Below are positions 15,618 to 24,698 of a stretch of DNA of 64,000 nucleotides, piece after piece. Source of the stretch: Pseudomonas fluorescens (GTDB taxonomy: Bacteria > Pseudomonadota > Gammaproteobacteria > Pseudomonadales > Pseudomonadaceae); contig NZ_CABVHY010000005.1 of assembly GCF_902497875.1 (NCBI RefSeq), positions 124,001-188,000 of the forward strand, written 5' to 3'. Below the pieces are notes generated by a model, which did not search any database, had not been told where the DNA came from, and saw nothing but the letters and a program-made list of their open reading frames with translations. The number at the start of each line of letters is the position of its first letter. Within the stretch, counting starts at the first letter, position 1. The position numbers and the translations under genes are program-made.

Positions 15618-18600
15618 TTACAGTGCGCTGGACGTCACCCGTTGCGCCAAGCTAGTGCGGTTGATTGCAAGTTCACCGCTTACATCCGGGCCGCAATAGA
15701 CCATGGAAGTTTCATGGTGCACATAGTCGCCATAGCGCTGCGCACTCAGCCAATTGAACGAGCCAATACACAGCAATTCCTCATCAGCCATAACGATCTT
15801 GCTGTGCACCTTGTTGACCACGCACACCTGAACATCCCGGGTTTTCAGCGCTGCAATCGCGTCTTTGAATTCGGCGATTCTCTCGGGGTCACCCCCAGGC
15901 TTGCCGCGCTGGATACCCGTGTTGAATCGCAGGTCGGTATACACCACCACCTGGACGCCGCGCTGCACCGTATTGCCCATGATGTCCATCGCGCCGCTTT
16001 CCTGCATCCATCGCAATTTCACCCAGGGCGTTACGATCTGAACCTGCTGGCGAGCCGTTTCCAGCGTCTGCATCAAAAACCGATCATGCTCTTCAACTTC
16101 GTGCAGGTGGCTCAAGCCGGTACGCGCCGTTTGTAAATCTTCCCTGGGGTGATAATCGAAAATCAGCTCGTTCGCCGAATCCGCCAACAAAAACCGGGAC
16201 AAACGTCCACGCGGCTTGCTGATCGGCACCTGGCTGAACAGGTCCATGTCGCCAAACACCAGAAAACTGTCCTTGGCCCGAGAAACGGCAACGTTCAGCA
16301 TGCTGTCCTTGCGGTCGATAAATTCGCCATCGGCATGTTTGGAATAGACCGCCGAGAAGATCACCACCGGCCGCTCGGCGCCCTGGAAGGAGTGAACCGT
16401 GCCGACAGTCATCTCGCCATCGCCTTTACCGGTCTTGATGCCCAGTGCTGTGCAGGCCTGAACGATCGCCTGCGTCTGTGCGCCGAACGGCGTGATCACG
16501 CCGAGGATTTCCCACAGGTCCTTCTTGTAGCGCTTTGTCAGCACGGCTCCATTCGCTTGAATCCACGCAGCGATCGTCTGCGCTTCCAGGAGGTTATGAC
16601 GGCTACCGCCATTGCTCTGCTGACACATTCCATCAATATGCAGGTAGCCCAGCCCCGGCAAGCCACCTTCCGGTTTTCGCCCTCGTCGCGGTTGCAGCTT
16701 GCCCTTGTAGCAAAGGGCATTGCAGTAATCGATTATCGAGTCGTAACAGCGACGGTGTTCATACAGATACATGCCTCGGGCGAGGTCGTGATCGTAGTGA
16801 TACCGACTGGTCGCCTGGGCGATGGCCATGACGCTGCCGTTGGCCGCGCTACGGCCGCTATCGCAGAAGGCGGCATAGTCGTCATCGACCTTGTCGCGCG
16901 ATAGCAGACCGGCGCTCATCAGGTTGCCGATATCGACCGCAACCGGAATCGACCAGATGGGTTCGATCTGCTGAGTGTCGCCGATCACCAACGCGTGCCT
17001 GGCGAGCGCGAACGACGGCGCGGCGACTTCAGGAAGGACTTGCCCGGCTTCGTCGACGATCAGCAGATCAATGAAATTCAGCGCGTAGTCATCGACGAAG
17101 CCGTTACCGTCGTGCCGCTTGCAGTGCAGCTCCTTGGGCAGCCTGAAGAAGGTGGCCACCACGCAAGGCGTGAGCTTCATCCACCGCCGCCAGTTTTTTT
17201 CCAGGGTCTTGCGACCGTTTTTGCCGCGGCTCTTGAGAATCTCTGGCAGGCTTTCGGCGACTTCCATCAGCCAACGGCCTTCCCAATAATGGGTAGTCAG
17301 CAGGAAGATTTCGAAACGCAGGGAAGTGTCCGCCCAGCTGTCGCAGTCGTTGAGCGTCACCTCGGCAGCAGGCCTGTCGGCAGGGATCGGCAGAACGGCA
17401 ATCACGGCCTGCCAATTCAAGACCTGACGTTGCTCGACTTGCAGCAATTGCCGGGCCTGCTGCAGTTGGGCCTCGATGACTTCCTGGGCCTTGCTGGCTT
17501 GAGCCACGGCGACCGTCAAGCGGGTTTCTATTTCGCTGACATTGGCGGCGTTTTGCAGTTCGGTGCTGGTCTCATCGAGGTGTAATTTCGCCAAGCGCAG
17601 ACGTTTGCCAGCGACCGGGCCAAACCAGCCGAACAGCGTGTAGATCAGCGACTCATGGGCCAGGTAGTGTTTGAAATCCTTCAGACGTGCTTGCGCGTTC
17701 GCAAGCTGTTCGGCCTGGTTGAGATGCTGTTCGTCAAGACACGCGATGCCTGCCTGTGGATCAACGCCGAGCAGTGCCTGGATGGCTTCGCGGGCGCCAA
17801 CCAGTTTGGCCCAGGCCTGCTCGATATCGGTGAGTTGCTGCTGCCGCGAGCGGATCGCGGCCTGGAGCTGCTTGACCGCGCCTTGGACGCTCGGGCTCAA
17901 GTCATCGGGGAAGGCGATGGCTGCTCGGGTCAGGTAGGCCTGTTGCGCCTTGTCCAGATAGGCCTGCGACTCAAGCTCGGTGAAAAAGCTCTTGGTCTGG
18001 TAGGTGCGGGCCATTTCCGCTTCGGCCGAAGACTTGGGAAAGTAAGCGCCGAAGCTTTTGATATCGGGCAGCCAGCGCCCCGCAAAGGGGCCGCTCCCTT
18101 CTGAGAAGTCCTTGCCGAACGCTTTGATGATGTTGGTCACGGCCTGGTTGTTGGTGGAACTGGCCACGATCACCGGCGGCTCGCCACCGGCCACCGCAGC
18201 CTTGGCCCAGAGCGAGGCAACGACCGACAGCAGCAAGGTAGTTTTACCAGTGCCCGGCGGCCCGTTGACGGCCAGCACATCCCCCGTATCAGCGACAAGG
18301 AGATGAGCCAAGCTATCACGTTGGGCGGGCGCCAAGGCATATTCGTCCCCGGCATGGCCAAGTCGCGCGGCAAACTGGCTGTTGGCGGGCAAGCACACTT
18401 CGTCAGGGCTGGAATCGCGCTGAGCGAAGCGGTCGAACAGCGGTGCGTCGGGCTTGCTGTCGCGCAAGTGGTCGTAGAGGCAGACGATATTGCGGCTGAA
18501 GCCGTCAGCTTTGTCTTCCTTGAACACATAGCAGAAGTTGACCAGGTCGAAGCCATCCTCTGTCCCCTCCCAGCCGTCGGTGACCTTGCGGAACATTTTC

Positions 18601-19121
18601 ATGCAGAACTGCAGATAGGCATTCCACTTGTCGCGGTGCTGGTCTGCGGTCAGTTCTTCACCCTCGGTGGATGGATCGAACTGCGGCACCGCTTCGGCGG
18701 ACAAAAACGCGTCCACATCGACTTGGGCACCGATGGCGAAATTGTCGCGGTCCAGCGGTTCGAGAATGTCGCGGGGCATCAGGGTTTGCGATGTCGGATA
18801 AAGACGACCATCGCGGGCGACTAACACTCGACATACAACCGGGGTGATGAACGCTGGCAGCCCGTTGCGGGCTTTGCGGTGCTCCAGGCGTGACGTGTAA
18901 ACCAAGGGCCGCAGGGTGATTTCTACGCAGGGTAATTCGGCGGGTTCGTTGGCGAATAACAGGCTCACCTGCTCTGCCGGCACACACCCTGCGAATATGG
19001 CCTCGATGGGTAAAGCGGTGAGCTTTGCGGCTTGGCTGGTGGACAAGGCGCCGCTGCCATTTTCGGCATCGGCCAGGGAATTGCGCCAGTAGTTCGCGAG
19101 TTTGAAGGAATAGTCGTTCAT
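15618..19121 (-). CDS. Large SF1 (UPF1-like) helicase with C-terminal phospholipase-D-type nuclease domain
   Basis: 1167 residues. Walker A GPPGTGKTT at 287-295, Walker B VDEAGQ near 688, motif V GTVHSFQGAE and motif VI NVAVSRAKD near 950-990. The ~390-residue span between motifs I and II is helical and partly coiled coil (about 400-560). After the helicase, residues about 1010-1150 carry a PLD motif HSKIVMADEELLCIGSFNW (HxK-x4-D-x6-GSxN), a metal-independent nuclease signature. Helicase plus nuclease in one chain resembles single-gene anti-phage proteins in design. No partner gene is adjacent. The ATG has only a weak, close AGGA site. Confidence 0.85.
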   Translation of the reverse strand: MNDYSFKLANYWRNSLADAENGSGALSTSQAAKLTALPIEAIFAGCVPAEQVSLLFANEPAELPCVEITLRPLVYTSRLEHRKARNGLPAFITPVVCRVLVARDGRLYPTSQTLMPRDILEPLDRDNFAIGAQVDVDAFLSAEAVPQFDPSTEGEELTADQHRDKWNAYLQFCMKMFRKVTDGWEGTEDGFDLVNFCYVFKEDKADGFSRNIVCLYDHLRDSKPDAPLFDRFAQRDSSPDEVCLPANSQFAARLGHAGDEYALAPAQRDSLAHLLVADTGDVLAVNGPPGTGKTTLLLSVVASLWAKAAVAGGEPPVIVASSTNNQAVTNIIKAFGKDFSEGSGPFAGRWLPDIKSFGAYFPKSSAEAEMARTYQTKSFFTELESQAYLDKAQQAYLTRAAIAFPDDLSPSVQGAVKQLQAAIRSRQQQLTDIEQAWAKLVGAREAIQALLGVDPQAGIACLDEQHLNQAEQLANAQARLKDFKHYLAHESLIYTLFGWFGPVAGKRLRLAKLHLDETSTELQNAANVSEIETRLTVAVAQASKAQEVIEAQLQQARQLLQVEQRQVLNWQAVIAVLPIPADRPAAEVTLNDCDSWADTSLRFEIFLLTTHYWEGRWLMEVAESLPEILKSRGKNGRKTLEKNWRRWMKLTPCVVATFFRLPKELHCKRHDGNGFVDDYALNFIDLLIVDEAGQVLPEVAAPSFALARHALVIGDTQQIEPIWSIPVAVDIGNLMSAGLLSRDKVDDDYAAFCDSGRSAANGSVMAIAQATSRYHYDHDLARGMYLYEHRRCYDSIIDYCNALCYKGKLQPRRGRKPEGGLPGLGYLHIDGMCQQSNGGSRHNLLEAQTIAAWIQANGAVLTKRYKKDLWEILGVITPFGAQTQAIVQACTALGIKTGKGDGEMTVGTVHSFQGAERPVVIFSAVYSKHADGEFIDRKDSMLNVAVSRAKDSFLVFGDMDLFSQVPISKPRGRLSRFLLADSANELIFDYHPREDLQTARTGLSHLHEVEEHDRFLMQTLETARQQVQIVTPWVKLRWMQESGAMDIMGNTVQRGVQVVVYTDLRFNTGIQRGKPGGDPERIAEFKDAIAALKTRDVQVCVVNKVHSKIVMADEELLCIGSFNWLSAQRYGDYVHHETSMVYCGPDVSGELAINRTSLAQRVTSSAL

Positions 19122-19141
19122 CGTCCTGATTCAATGCGGAC

Positions 19142-19158
19142 CGTCACTCACTGTGACG
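19142..19158. promoter_or_regulatory. Short palindrome upstream of the helicase gene
   Basis: CGTCAC-N5-GTGACG, 20 bases upstream of the helicase ATG, inside the likely promoter or leader. It could be an operator or a leader hairpin; nothing else in 19122-19343 stands out. Confidence 0.3.
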
Positions 19159-19343
19159 ATTGGGGGCGAGGGTAGCGTGTGGGGTGGGGGATGGCCAATC
19201 AGGACATGCTGCGCAACGGGATGCTCCAAGGCTCTGGCATCGGTGTCAGTGGACTCTGGGCCGGAACGGCCCGTTGAGCGGATGTCACTGCCACCTGATA
19301 CCAGTGGTCTGCAATGACAGTGCATCCGCTCCAGAGCGAGACG

Positions 19344-19763
19344 CTAGCCCTCATGGTTTTCCACCCGATCGTCCGAACTGGCGCTGTTGTCGGCCACGCC
19401 CGTGCTGCCGCTGGAGTCGGTGCGGTCGATGCTGACCATCGGCACGATGATCTGAGTGCCACTGCCGCCGCCCGGCAGGCTGACCTGGTGCTGGGGGACT
19501 GCAACGCCGTCGATAAGGGGCGTTGTGGCAGGCGGCGAGGCTGGTGTCGGTCTCGCCTCTACCGTCAGTGCCAGTGAGACGCTGGCTGCCGACACGTTCC
19601 CTGCCTGGTCGATTTGCTTGGCCGTCAGCGTATGGACACCCAGCGACAGTGTGCTGCTGGTGATGCTCCAATTGCCGGTGCCGTCGGCAACAGCCGTGCC
19701 CAGCACCGTGCTGGATAGAAGCAAATGGCCACAAGTCTGGTCCGTCAACGATTCCAGGGTCAC
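19344..19763 (-). pseudogene. Remnant of a bacterial Ig-like repeat adhesin
   Basis: An open frame of 139 residues. Residues about 18-68 are one Ig-like repeat (VLGTAVADGTGNWSITSSTL, LGVHTLTAKQIDQAGNVS) of the kind that occurs in long arrays in Pseudomonas surface adhesins; then comes a linker and a conserved tail LPGGGSGTQIIVP..DRTDSSGSTGVAD that breaks off. The N-terminal 15 residues look unrelated. No signal sequence, ribosome site or remaining repeats exist, so this is a gene fragment. The tail is of the type that follows choice-of-anchor U domains, as in the adhesin at 60.6 kb. Confidence 0.65.
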
Positions 19764-19835
19764 CTATGGATGGGTGGGCCGGTTAGATTGGGCTCGGAGG
19801 TTGCGCTCCATGTCGCAACGCCTCCAAGCATTTTG

Positions 19836-20075
19836 CTAGTTACCATCCGCCACCTTCCGTTCTATCTCGGCTATTTTTCGACGGAGCTCCTCAGCCTCCT
19901 GCTCCTTGGTTTGAGGAGAAGAGGGCGTAATGGTTTGATCCACATCGTTGGCGTCACTCTCCCTGTCCTCAAGATCTCTTTCGAGCACATTGACGTGTTT
20001 GCCAGACGTTTCGCTGGGCGGAATGTTTGATGTTGTTGCTGACTCGATGTTGTTAACAGTGTCATCGTTGTTCAT
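19836..20075 (-). CDS. Small acidic hypothetical protein
   Basis: 79 residues from ATG 20075, chosen because GGAGG lies 8 bases upstream (the in-frame ATG at 20090 has none). Highly charged and low in complexity: a Ser/Thr/Asp-rich first half, then a helix with KEQEAEELRRKIAEIERKVAD, likely a short coiled coil. No family recognised. The clear ribosome site supports a real gene. Confidence 0.55.
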   Translation of the reverse strand: MNNDDTVNNIESATTSNIPPSETSGKHVNVLERDLEDRESDANDVDQTITPSSPQTKEQEAEELRRKIAEIERKVADGN

Positions 20076-20237
20076 ATCGCGTACCTCCATTGGCCTACAC
20101 CTTGGATCCTGCGGTATGGCTTGAGTTCGAGATTTTTTCCGGGCGCCTGTATCCCATATTTACCGGTCATCTGTGTCTATCGAAAGCACCACGGGATGGG
20201 TAGGGTCCACAGACGCTCTTTTATCGATGAGGCAACC

Positions 20238-20567
20238 ATGGATCTGACGGCAATTCCCTTTGGTACGACCGATTGGTCGACTGTCGAACCGGTCCAGCAT
20301 GCCGGACAGACGGGTACCGCCTGGTGGCGGACCTGCCAGTTTGGTTCGACGCGGGTGCGGATGGTTGAATACAGTCCCGGATATCTGGCCGATCACTGGT
20401 GCTGGAGAGGCCATATCCTGTTGTGCCTGGAAGGCGAGTTGCACACGGAACTGGAGGATGGTCGCCAGTTCACCCTGACCCCCGGGATGAGCTATCAGGT
20501 GGGCAACCACGCTGAGGGACACCGCTCGTTCACCACTCGCGGTGCGAAGCTGTTTGTTGTGGATTAA
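20238..20567 (+). CDS. DHCW-motif cupin protein
   Basis: 109 residues, a single small cupin barrel. It has ADHWCWRGHILLCLEGELHTEL, the DHWC/DHCW-type motif that names this family, and the second-half HAEGHRS. Residues His and Glu in the motifs could hold a metal, but no substrate is known for the family. GAGG lies 7 bases before the ATG. It stands alone before the injection-system cluster; nothing links the two beyond position. Confidence 0.75.
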   Translation: MDLTAIPFGTTDWSTVEPVQHAGQTGTAWWRTCQFGSTRVRMVEYSPGYLADHWCWRGHILLCLEGELHTELEDGRQFTLTPGMSYQVGNHAEGHRSFTTRGAKLFVVD

Positions 20568-21053
20568 CCCTGGGCACACGCCTGCGGAATGCGGCCAAGG
20601 CCTTCGCCTGAAATACGTCCTGATCCGAAACTGCAGATGAGCCTTCGCCGATTTTAATAATGTCTGGTTATTAGAGTTACAGTAAAACAATCATTGAACT
20701 TTTAATGTTATTTGTTGTTTTAATCCGATGTTTTATAACGATTGGGTATTGCCCTTTGGCGGCAGTTCTTTAAGTTCAGGTAGTTGCTGAATGGTTTATG
20801 TCATTGAGCCATTAGCCCAGATGGAAATGCTTGAATTTGCATATTAAAAAAAACGATCTATAGCTATCCATACCTTTCGGATCGTGGGCACGTCAGTTCC
20901 CCCCGGGAATTTGAACCGCGTCCAGGTCATCAACGGTTTTCCGAGCAGTGGGTGGGTTCGGATGTAGTTGTGTTGGTTGTGAGGCGAAGTGTTATCTGCC
21001 TCTGAAGGGATTAGGCCATCAACCTCCTGCATCCTGTCCGGAAAGGATCCGCC
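20568..21053 (+). promoter_or_regulatory. Leader and promoter region of the injection-system cluster
   Basis: 486 bases without a supported gene. The part 20640-20850 is strongly AT-rich compared with its surroundings and holds a sigma-70-like promoter at 20712-20739. This leaves a leader of roughly 310 bases before the sheath ATG, long enough for regulation at RNA level. The leader ends with AAAGGA 7 bases before the ATG. Confidence 0.5.
20712..20739 (+). promoter_or_regulatory. Candidate sigma-70 promoter for the injection-system operon
   Basis: TTGTTG at 20712-20717 and TATAAC at 20734-20739 with a 16-base spacer in an AT-rich stretch. The -10 matches consensus in five of six positions, the -35 in three of six. 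Confidence 0.4.
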
Positions 21054-23336
21054 ATGCCTGTCCAACTCAGCTATCCAGGCGTCTATATCGAAGAGCTTCC
21101 CAGCGGCGTGCGGACCATTACCGGTGTCGCGACCTCGGTGGCTGCCTTTGCCGGTTCGGCGCCACGCGGGCCGATCAATAATGCCCAGCACCTGTTCAGT
21201 TTCGCCGATTACGAGCGGCGCTTTGGCGGCCTGGCGGTGGATTCCGAGATGGGTTATGCGGTCCGCCAGTTCTTCCAGAACGGCGGTACCGAGGCTTACG
21301 TGGTGCGTATCGTCAAGGATGCCAGCACCGCGAGCAAAACCTTGCAGAACGCGACGCCGATCGACGTGCTGAAGGTCGAGGCGCTGGACGAAGGCTCTTC
21401 TGGCAACGGTATCGAAGTACGGGTGGATCACCTCACCATCAACCCCGGTAGCTCATTCAACATCACGTTCATCCGCGCCTCGGATGGACGCGCCGAACGC
21501 TATGAAAATCTGTCGATGAACTCGATGGATGCCCGCTACGCGCTGGATCAGGTCAATGCTGTTTCACAATTGGTAAAACTGAGTCGGGTGGTCGGTCAGT
21601 CGGCGCTGGATGGGTTGGCCGCCGGCACTTCGCGCAGCGCCAACCTGGCCGATGTGACGACCCTGCTGGACGCCAACCACAACGAGTTTCGGGTCAGCGT
21701 GAACAATTTGCCGCCGGTCAAGGTGCTGATCGCGCTGCCGGCGGATATCGCCGGCGGCACTGCGACCCAGCGTCTGGATTCATTGTGTGGCGCGATCCAG
21801 ACCAAGGTCCGGGCGCAGGCGAACAGCCAACTGGCCTACCAGAACTTTACCTGTGGGCGGCCGGCCACTACGCAAACGATCTTGATGACTTCCGGTGTCG
21901 GCGGTGAATTCTCCAGTGTGCGGGTGCTGCCCGGGCAGAAGAGCAATGCCAGCGCCGCGCTCAAACTGGGCAGTGAGGCCGGTGGAGTCGAGGTCGACGC
22001 GGTCGGGGCGATCCGTCCGGTGCCGGTGCCTGATCCGGCGACCCTGACCAGCGACACCTTCGCTGCCAACGACCTGGATGCACTGCCGGATGCGACCCAC
22101 ACCGGCTTGCGCATCAGCCTCGATGGCAATCCCGACGTGATCGATATCGGTGACGCGCTGGCGGTTGGCGGCGACCTGGCGGCCAAACTGAGCGACGTAG
22201 CAGCGCGGATTCAGGCGGCGGTGCGTGCGCGCAAACCGGGCGATCCGGCCTACCGGAACTTTACCTGCGCGGTGGCCGGCAGCACCCTGGTCCTTGCCAC
22301 CGGCACCCAAGGCGCGGCCTCGAGTATCGCGGTCTCGGCTTCGCCGCTAAACAGCATCGCCAGCCAACTGCACTTGCTGGCGGGCTCGCTCACCACCCAG
22401 CCGGTGAACGTCACGCTGCAGGGTGGCAGTGAAACAGCCTATGCCGCCGCGGATATCTATTCTGCCTTCATCGCTGACCGTGACACCCGCAAAGGGCTGT
22501 ATGCCCTGGAAGCGGTGGACCTGTTCAACATCCTCTGTCTGCCGGGTATCACCGACACTGGCGTGCTGATGGATGCGGCGGCCTACTGCGAGGAGCGCCG
22601 GGCATTCTTCGTGATCGACTCGCCGCCAACGGCTGTCGATCCACAGCAGATGGTGGCGACGGTATCCGGCACCGCGTTGCCAAAGTCCGATCATGCCGCG
22701 GTCTACTACCCCTGGATCTACATCGCCGATCCCCTGAAAAACGGCAAGCTGCGTCTCAGCGCACCTTGCGGCACCGTGGCCGGGCTTTACGCCCGCACCG
22801 ATGGCGACCGTGGTGTGTGGAAGGCGCCGGCCGGCACTGAAGCCAGCCTGATCGGGGTGCAGGCGCTGAACTATCAATTGAACGACCGCGAGAATGGCAG
22901 TCTCAACCCGCTGGGGGTCAACTGCCTGCGCAGTTTTCCGGTCTACGGCGCGGTGTCCTGGGGTGCCCGGACCTTGCGCGGGGCCGACCAGATGACCTCG
23001 GAATACAAGTACGTACCGGTGCGCCGACTGGCCCTGTTTCTCGAAGAAAGCCTGTATCGCGGCACTCAGTGGGTGGTGTTCGAGCCCAATGATGAGCCGC
23101 TCTGGGCGCAGATCCGGCTCAACCTCGGCGCCTTCATGAACAGCCTGTTCCGCCAGGGCGCCTTCCAGGGCAAGACGCCGCGCGAGGCCTATCTGGTCAA
23201 GTGCGATCGTGAAACCACCACCCAGGACGACATCAATCGCGGCGTGGTGAATATCCTGGTGGCGTTCGCCCCGCTGAAACCGGCGGAGTTCGTGGTGATC
23301 AGGATCCAGCAGCTGGCTGGGCAGATTCAGGTGTGA
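21054..23336 (+). CDS. Contractile sheath protein of an extracellular contractile injection system
   Basis: 760 residues. The opening SYPGVYIEELPSGVRTITGVATSVAAF and the C-terminal third (about 465-760, with YYPWIYIADPLKNGKLRL, GVQALNYQLNDRENGSLNPLGVNCLRSFP and RRLALFLEESLYRGTQWVVFEPN) are those of phage-type sheath proteins, Afp2-4 in the Serratia particle. Sheath subunits contract to drive the inner tube into a target. Most eCIS sheaths have 350-500 residues; the extra length is two copies of a ~100-residue domain at about 206-306 and 343-443, each around AYxNFTC. First gene of the cluster and the only sheath gene. Confidence 0.93.
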   Translation: MPVQLSYPGVYIEELPSGVRTITGVATSVAAFAGSAPRGPINNAQHLFSFADYERRFGGLAVDSEMGYAVRQFFQNGGTEAYVVRIVKDASTASKTLQNATPIDVLKVEALDEGSSGNGIEVRVDHLTINPGSSFNITFIRASDGRAERYENLSMNSMDARYALDQVNAVSQLVKLSRVVGQSALDGLAAGTSRSANLADVTTLLDANHNEFRVSVNNLPPVKVLIALPADIAGGTATQRLDSLCGAIQTKVRAQANSQLAYQNFTCGRPATTQTILMTSGVGGEFSSVRVLPGQKSNASAALKLGSEAGGVEVDAVGAIRPVPVPDPATLTSDTFAANDLDALPDATHTGLRISLDGNPDVIDIGDALAVGGDLAAKLSDVAARIQAAVRARKPGDPAYRNFTCAVAGSTLVLATGTQGAASSIAVSASPLNSIASQLHLLAGSLTTQPVNVTLQGGSETAYAAADIYSAFIADRDTRKGLYALEAVDLFNILCLPGITDTGVLMDAAAYCEERRAFFVIDSPPTAVDPQQMVATVSGTALPKSDHAAVYYPWIYIADPLKNGKLRLSAPCGTVAGLYARTDGDRGVWKAPAGTEASLIGVQALNYQLNDRENGSLNPLGVNCLRSFPVYGAVSWGARTLRGADQMTSEYKYVPVRRLALFLEESLYRGTQWVVFEPNDEPLWAQIRLNLGAFMNSLFRQGAFQGKTPREAYLVKCDRETTTQDDINRGVVNILVAFAPLKPAEFVVIRIQQLAGQIQV

Positions 23337-23395
23337 TCAAGGCTGCGGCCGCCCGGGTGGGTGACCGCTGAACCGCTGCATCGGGGAGATATGCC

Positions 23396-23920
23396 ATGGC
23401 TCAGTTCACGGTCAACGCCCAGCGTTTCGATCCGTACAAGAACTTCAAATTCCGCGTCAAGTGGGACGGTCGCTATGTCGCGGGCATCAGCAAGGTCTCG
23501 GCGCTCAAGCGCACCACTGAAGTGGTCAAGCACCGCGAGGGCGGCGACCCCAGCAGCAGCCGCAAATCGCCGGGACGCACCGAGTTCGAGGCGATCACCC
23601 TGGAACGTGGGGTGACCCACGATGCCGATTTCGAGCGCTGGGCGAACAAGGTCTGGAACTTCGCCTCCGGCCTGGGCGCGGAGGTGTCGCTCAAGGACTT
23701 TCGCAAGGACATCATCATCGAGCTGTACAACGAGGCCGGCCAATTGGCCCTGGCGTACAAGGTGTTCCGCTGCTGGGTCAGCGAGTTCCAGTCGCTGCCG
23801 GACCTGGACGCCAATGCCAACGCCGTGGCCATCGCCCGTCTGAAGCTGGAAAACGAAGGCTGGGAGCGCGATTACGAGGTGGCCGAACCGAGCGAGCCAA
23901 GCTTCAACGAGCCGAACTGA
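23396..23920 (+). CDS. Inner tube protein (gp19/Afp1-like)
   Basis: 174 residues of the T4 gp19-like tail tube family. Typical features: YKNFKFRVKWDGRYVAGISKVSALKRTTEVVKHREGGDP at the start and a central ITLERGVTHDADFERWANKV block. Hexamers of it stack into the rigid tube inside the sheath. The acidic tail of ~10 residues after ENEGWERDYEV is unusual only in being short. It follows the sheath by 59 bases with a GGGGAG ribosome site. Only one tube gene of this type is present, where Afp and PVC have two; the Afp7-like gene at 32.3 kb may provide the initiating layer. Confidence 0.93.
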   Translation: MAQFTVNAQRFDPYKNFKFRVKWDGRYVAGISKVSALKRTTEVVKHREGGDPSSSRKSPGRTEFEAITLERGVTHDADFERWANKVWNFASGLGAEVSLKDFRKDIIIELYNEAGQLALAYKVFRCWVSEFQSLPDLDANANAVAIARLKLENEGWERDYEVAEPSEPSFNEPN

Positions 23921-23966
23921 CGAGGCATCGTGCCTGCTGGCGTTTGCATGACGGAGATCCCTGACT

Positions 23967-24698
23967 GTGTCCAAGCTTGATTCCGCTGACTGGCTGGCGA
24001 TCTGGGACCATAGCCAGACGCTGCCCCCCGCACTGCAATCCTGCGCGCTATTGGCGCCGTTGCTGGCCGACGGCCTGGCGGGCGCCGAGCGGTTGCCGGT
24101 GGGGCGACGCGATGCCCATCTGCTGGATCTGTATGGCGCACTGCTCGGTCCGCAATTGACCGCCATGACCTGCTGCGGGCACTGCGCGGAACGCCTGGAG
24201 TTGAACCTGAACACGGCCGACCTGCGTCTGGATGATCCGCCCTGCGAGGCGCCGGAGCTGCAATTGGAGTGGCAAGATTACTGCCTGCGTTTTCGCCTGC
24301 CAGACAGCCTCGACCTGGCGGTCCTGGCCCAATTGTTGGACATCGAGCAGGCGCGGCAGCTATTGGTCCGGCGTTGCGTGCTGGAGGCTGTGAAGGGAAC
24401 GCAGCCGGTATCGCTCGAGACCTTGCCGCAGGGGCTACTGCAAGCCTTGAGCGAGGCCATGAGCCAGGCCGATCCACAAGCGCTGATCGAGTTGGACATG
24501 TGCTGCCCGGCGTGCGAGGAACGCTGGAGCGAGGCCTTCGATATCGGCAGTTACCTGCTGGAAAGCCTTGATCATTGGGCGCACCGGACACTCGATCAGG
24601 TGCATCTACTGGCCGCGGCCTACGGTTGGAGCGAGGCGCAGATTCTCGCCTTGAGCCCGCAGCGTCGCGCCCGCTATCTGCAACGCCTGCAGTCATGA
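23967..24698 (+). CDS. Baseplate-hub-like protein with two CxxC motifs
   Basis: 243 residues, GTG start with GGAG about 10 bases upstream. Two Cys pairs, CCGHC at 69-73 and CCPAC at 179-183, could bind one zinc. The order and Cys pattern resemble the T4 gp26-like baseplate/hub assembly proteins found after the tube gene in phage-tail-like clusters; I assign this by context and motif, not by strong similarity. The stop overlaps the next start (ATGA). Confidence 0.6.
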   Translation: MSKLDSADWLAIWDHSQTLPPALQSCALLAPLLADGLAGAERLPVGRRDAHLLDLYGALLGPQLTAMTCCGHCAERLELNLNTADLRLDDPPCEAPELQLEWQDYCLRFRLPDSLDLAVLAQLLDIEQARQLLVRRCVLEAVKGTQPVSLETLPQGLLQALSEAMSQADPQALIELDMCCPACEERWSEAFDIGSYLLESLDHWAHRTLDQVHLLAAAYGWSEAQILALSPQRRARYLQRLQS

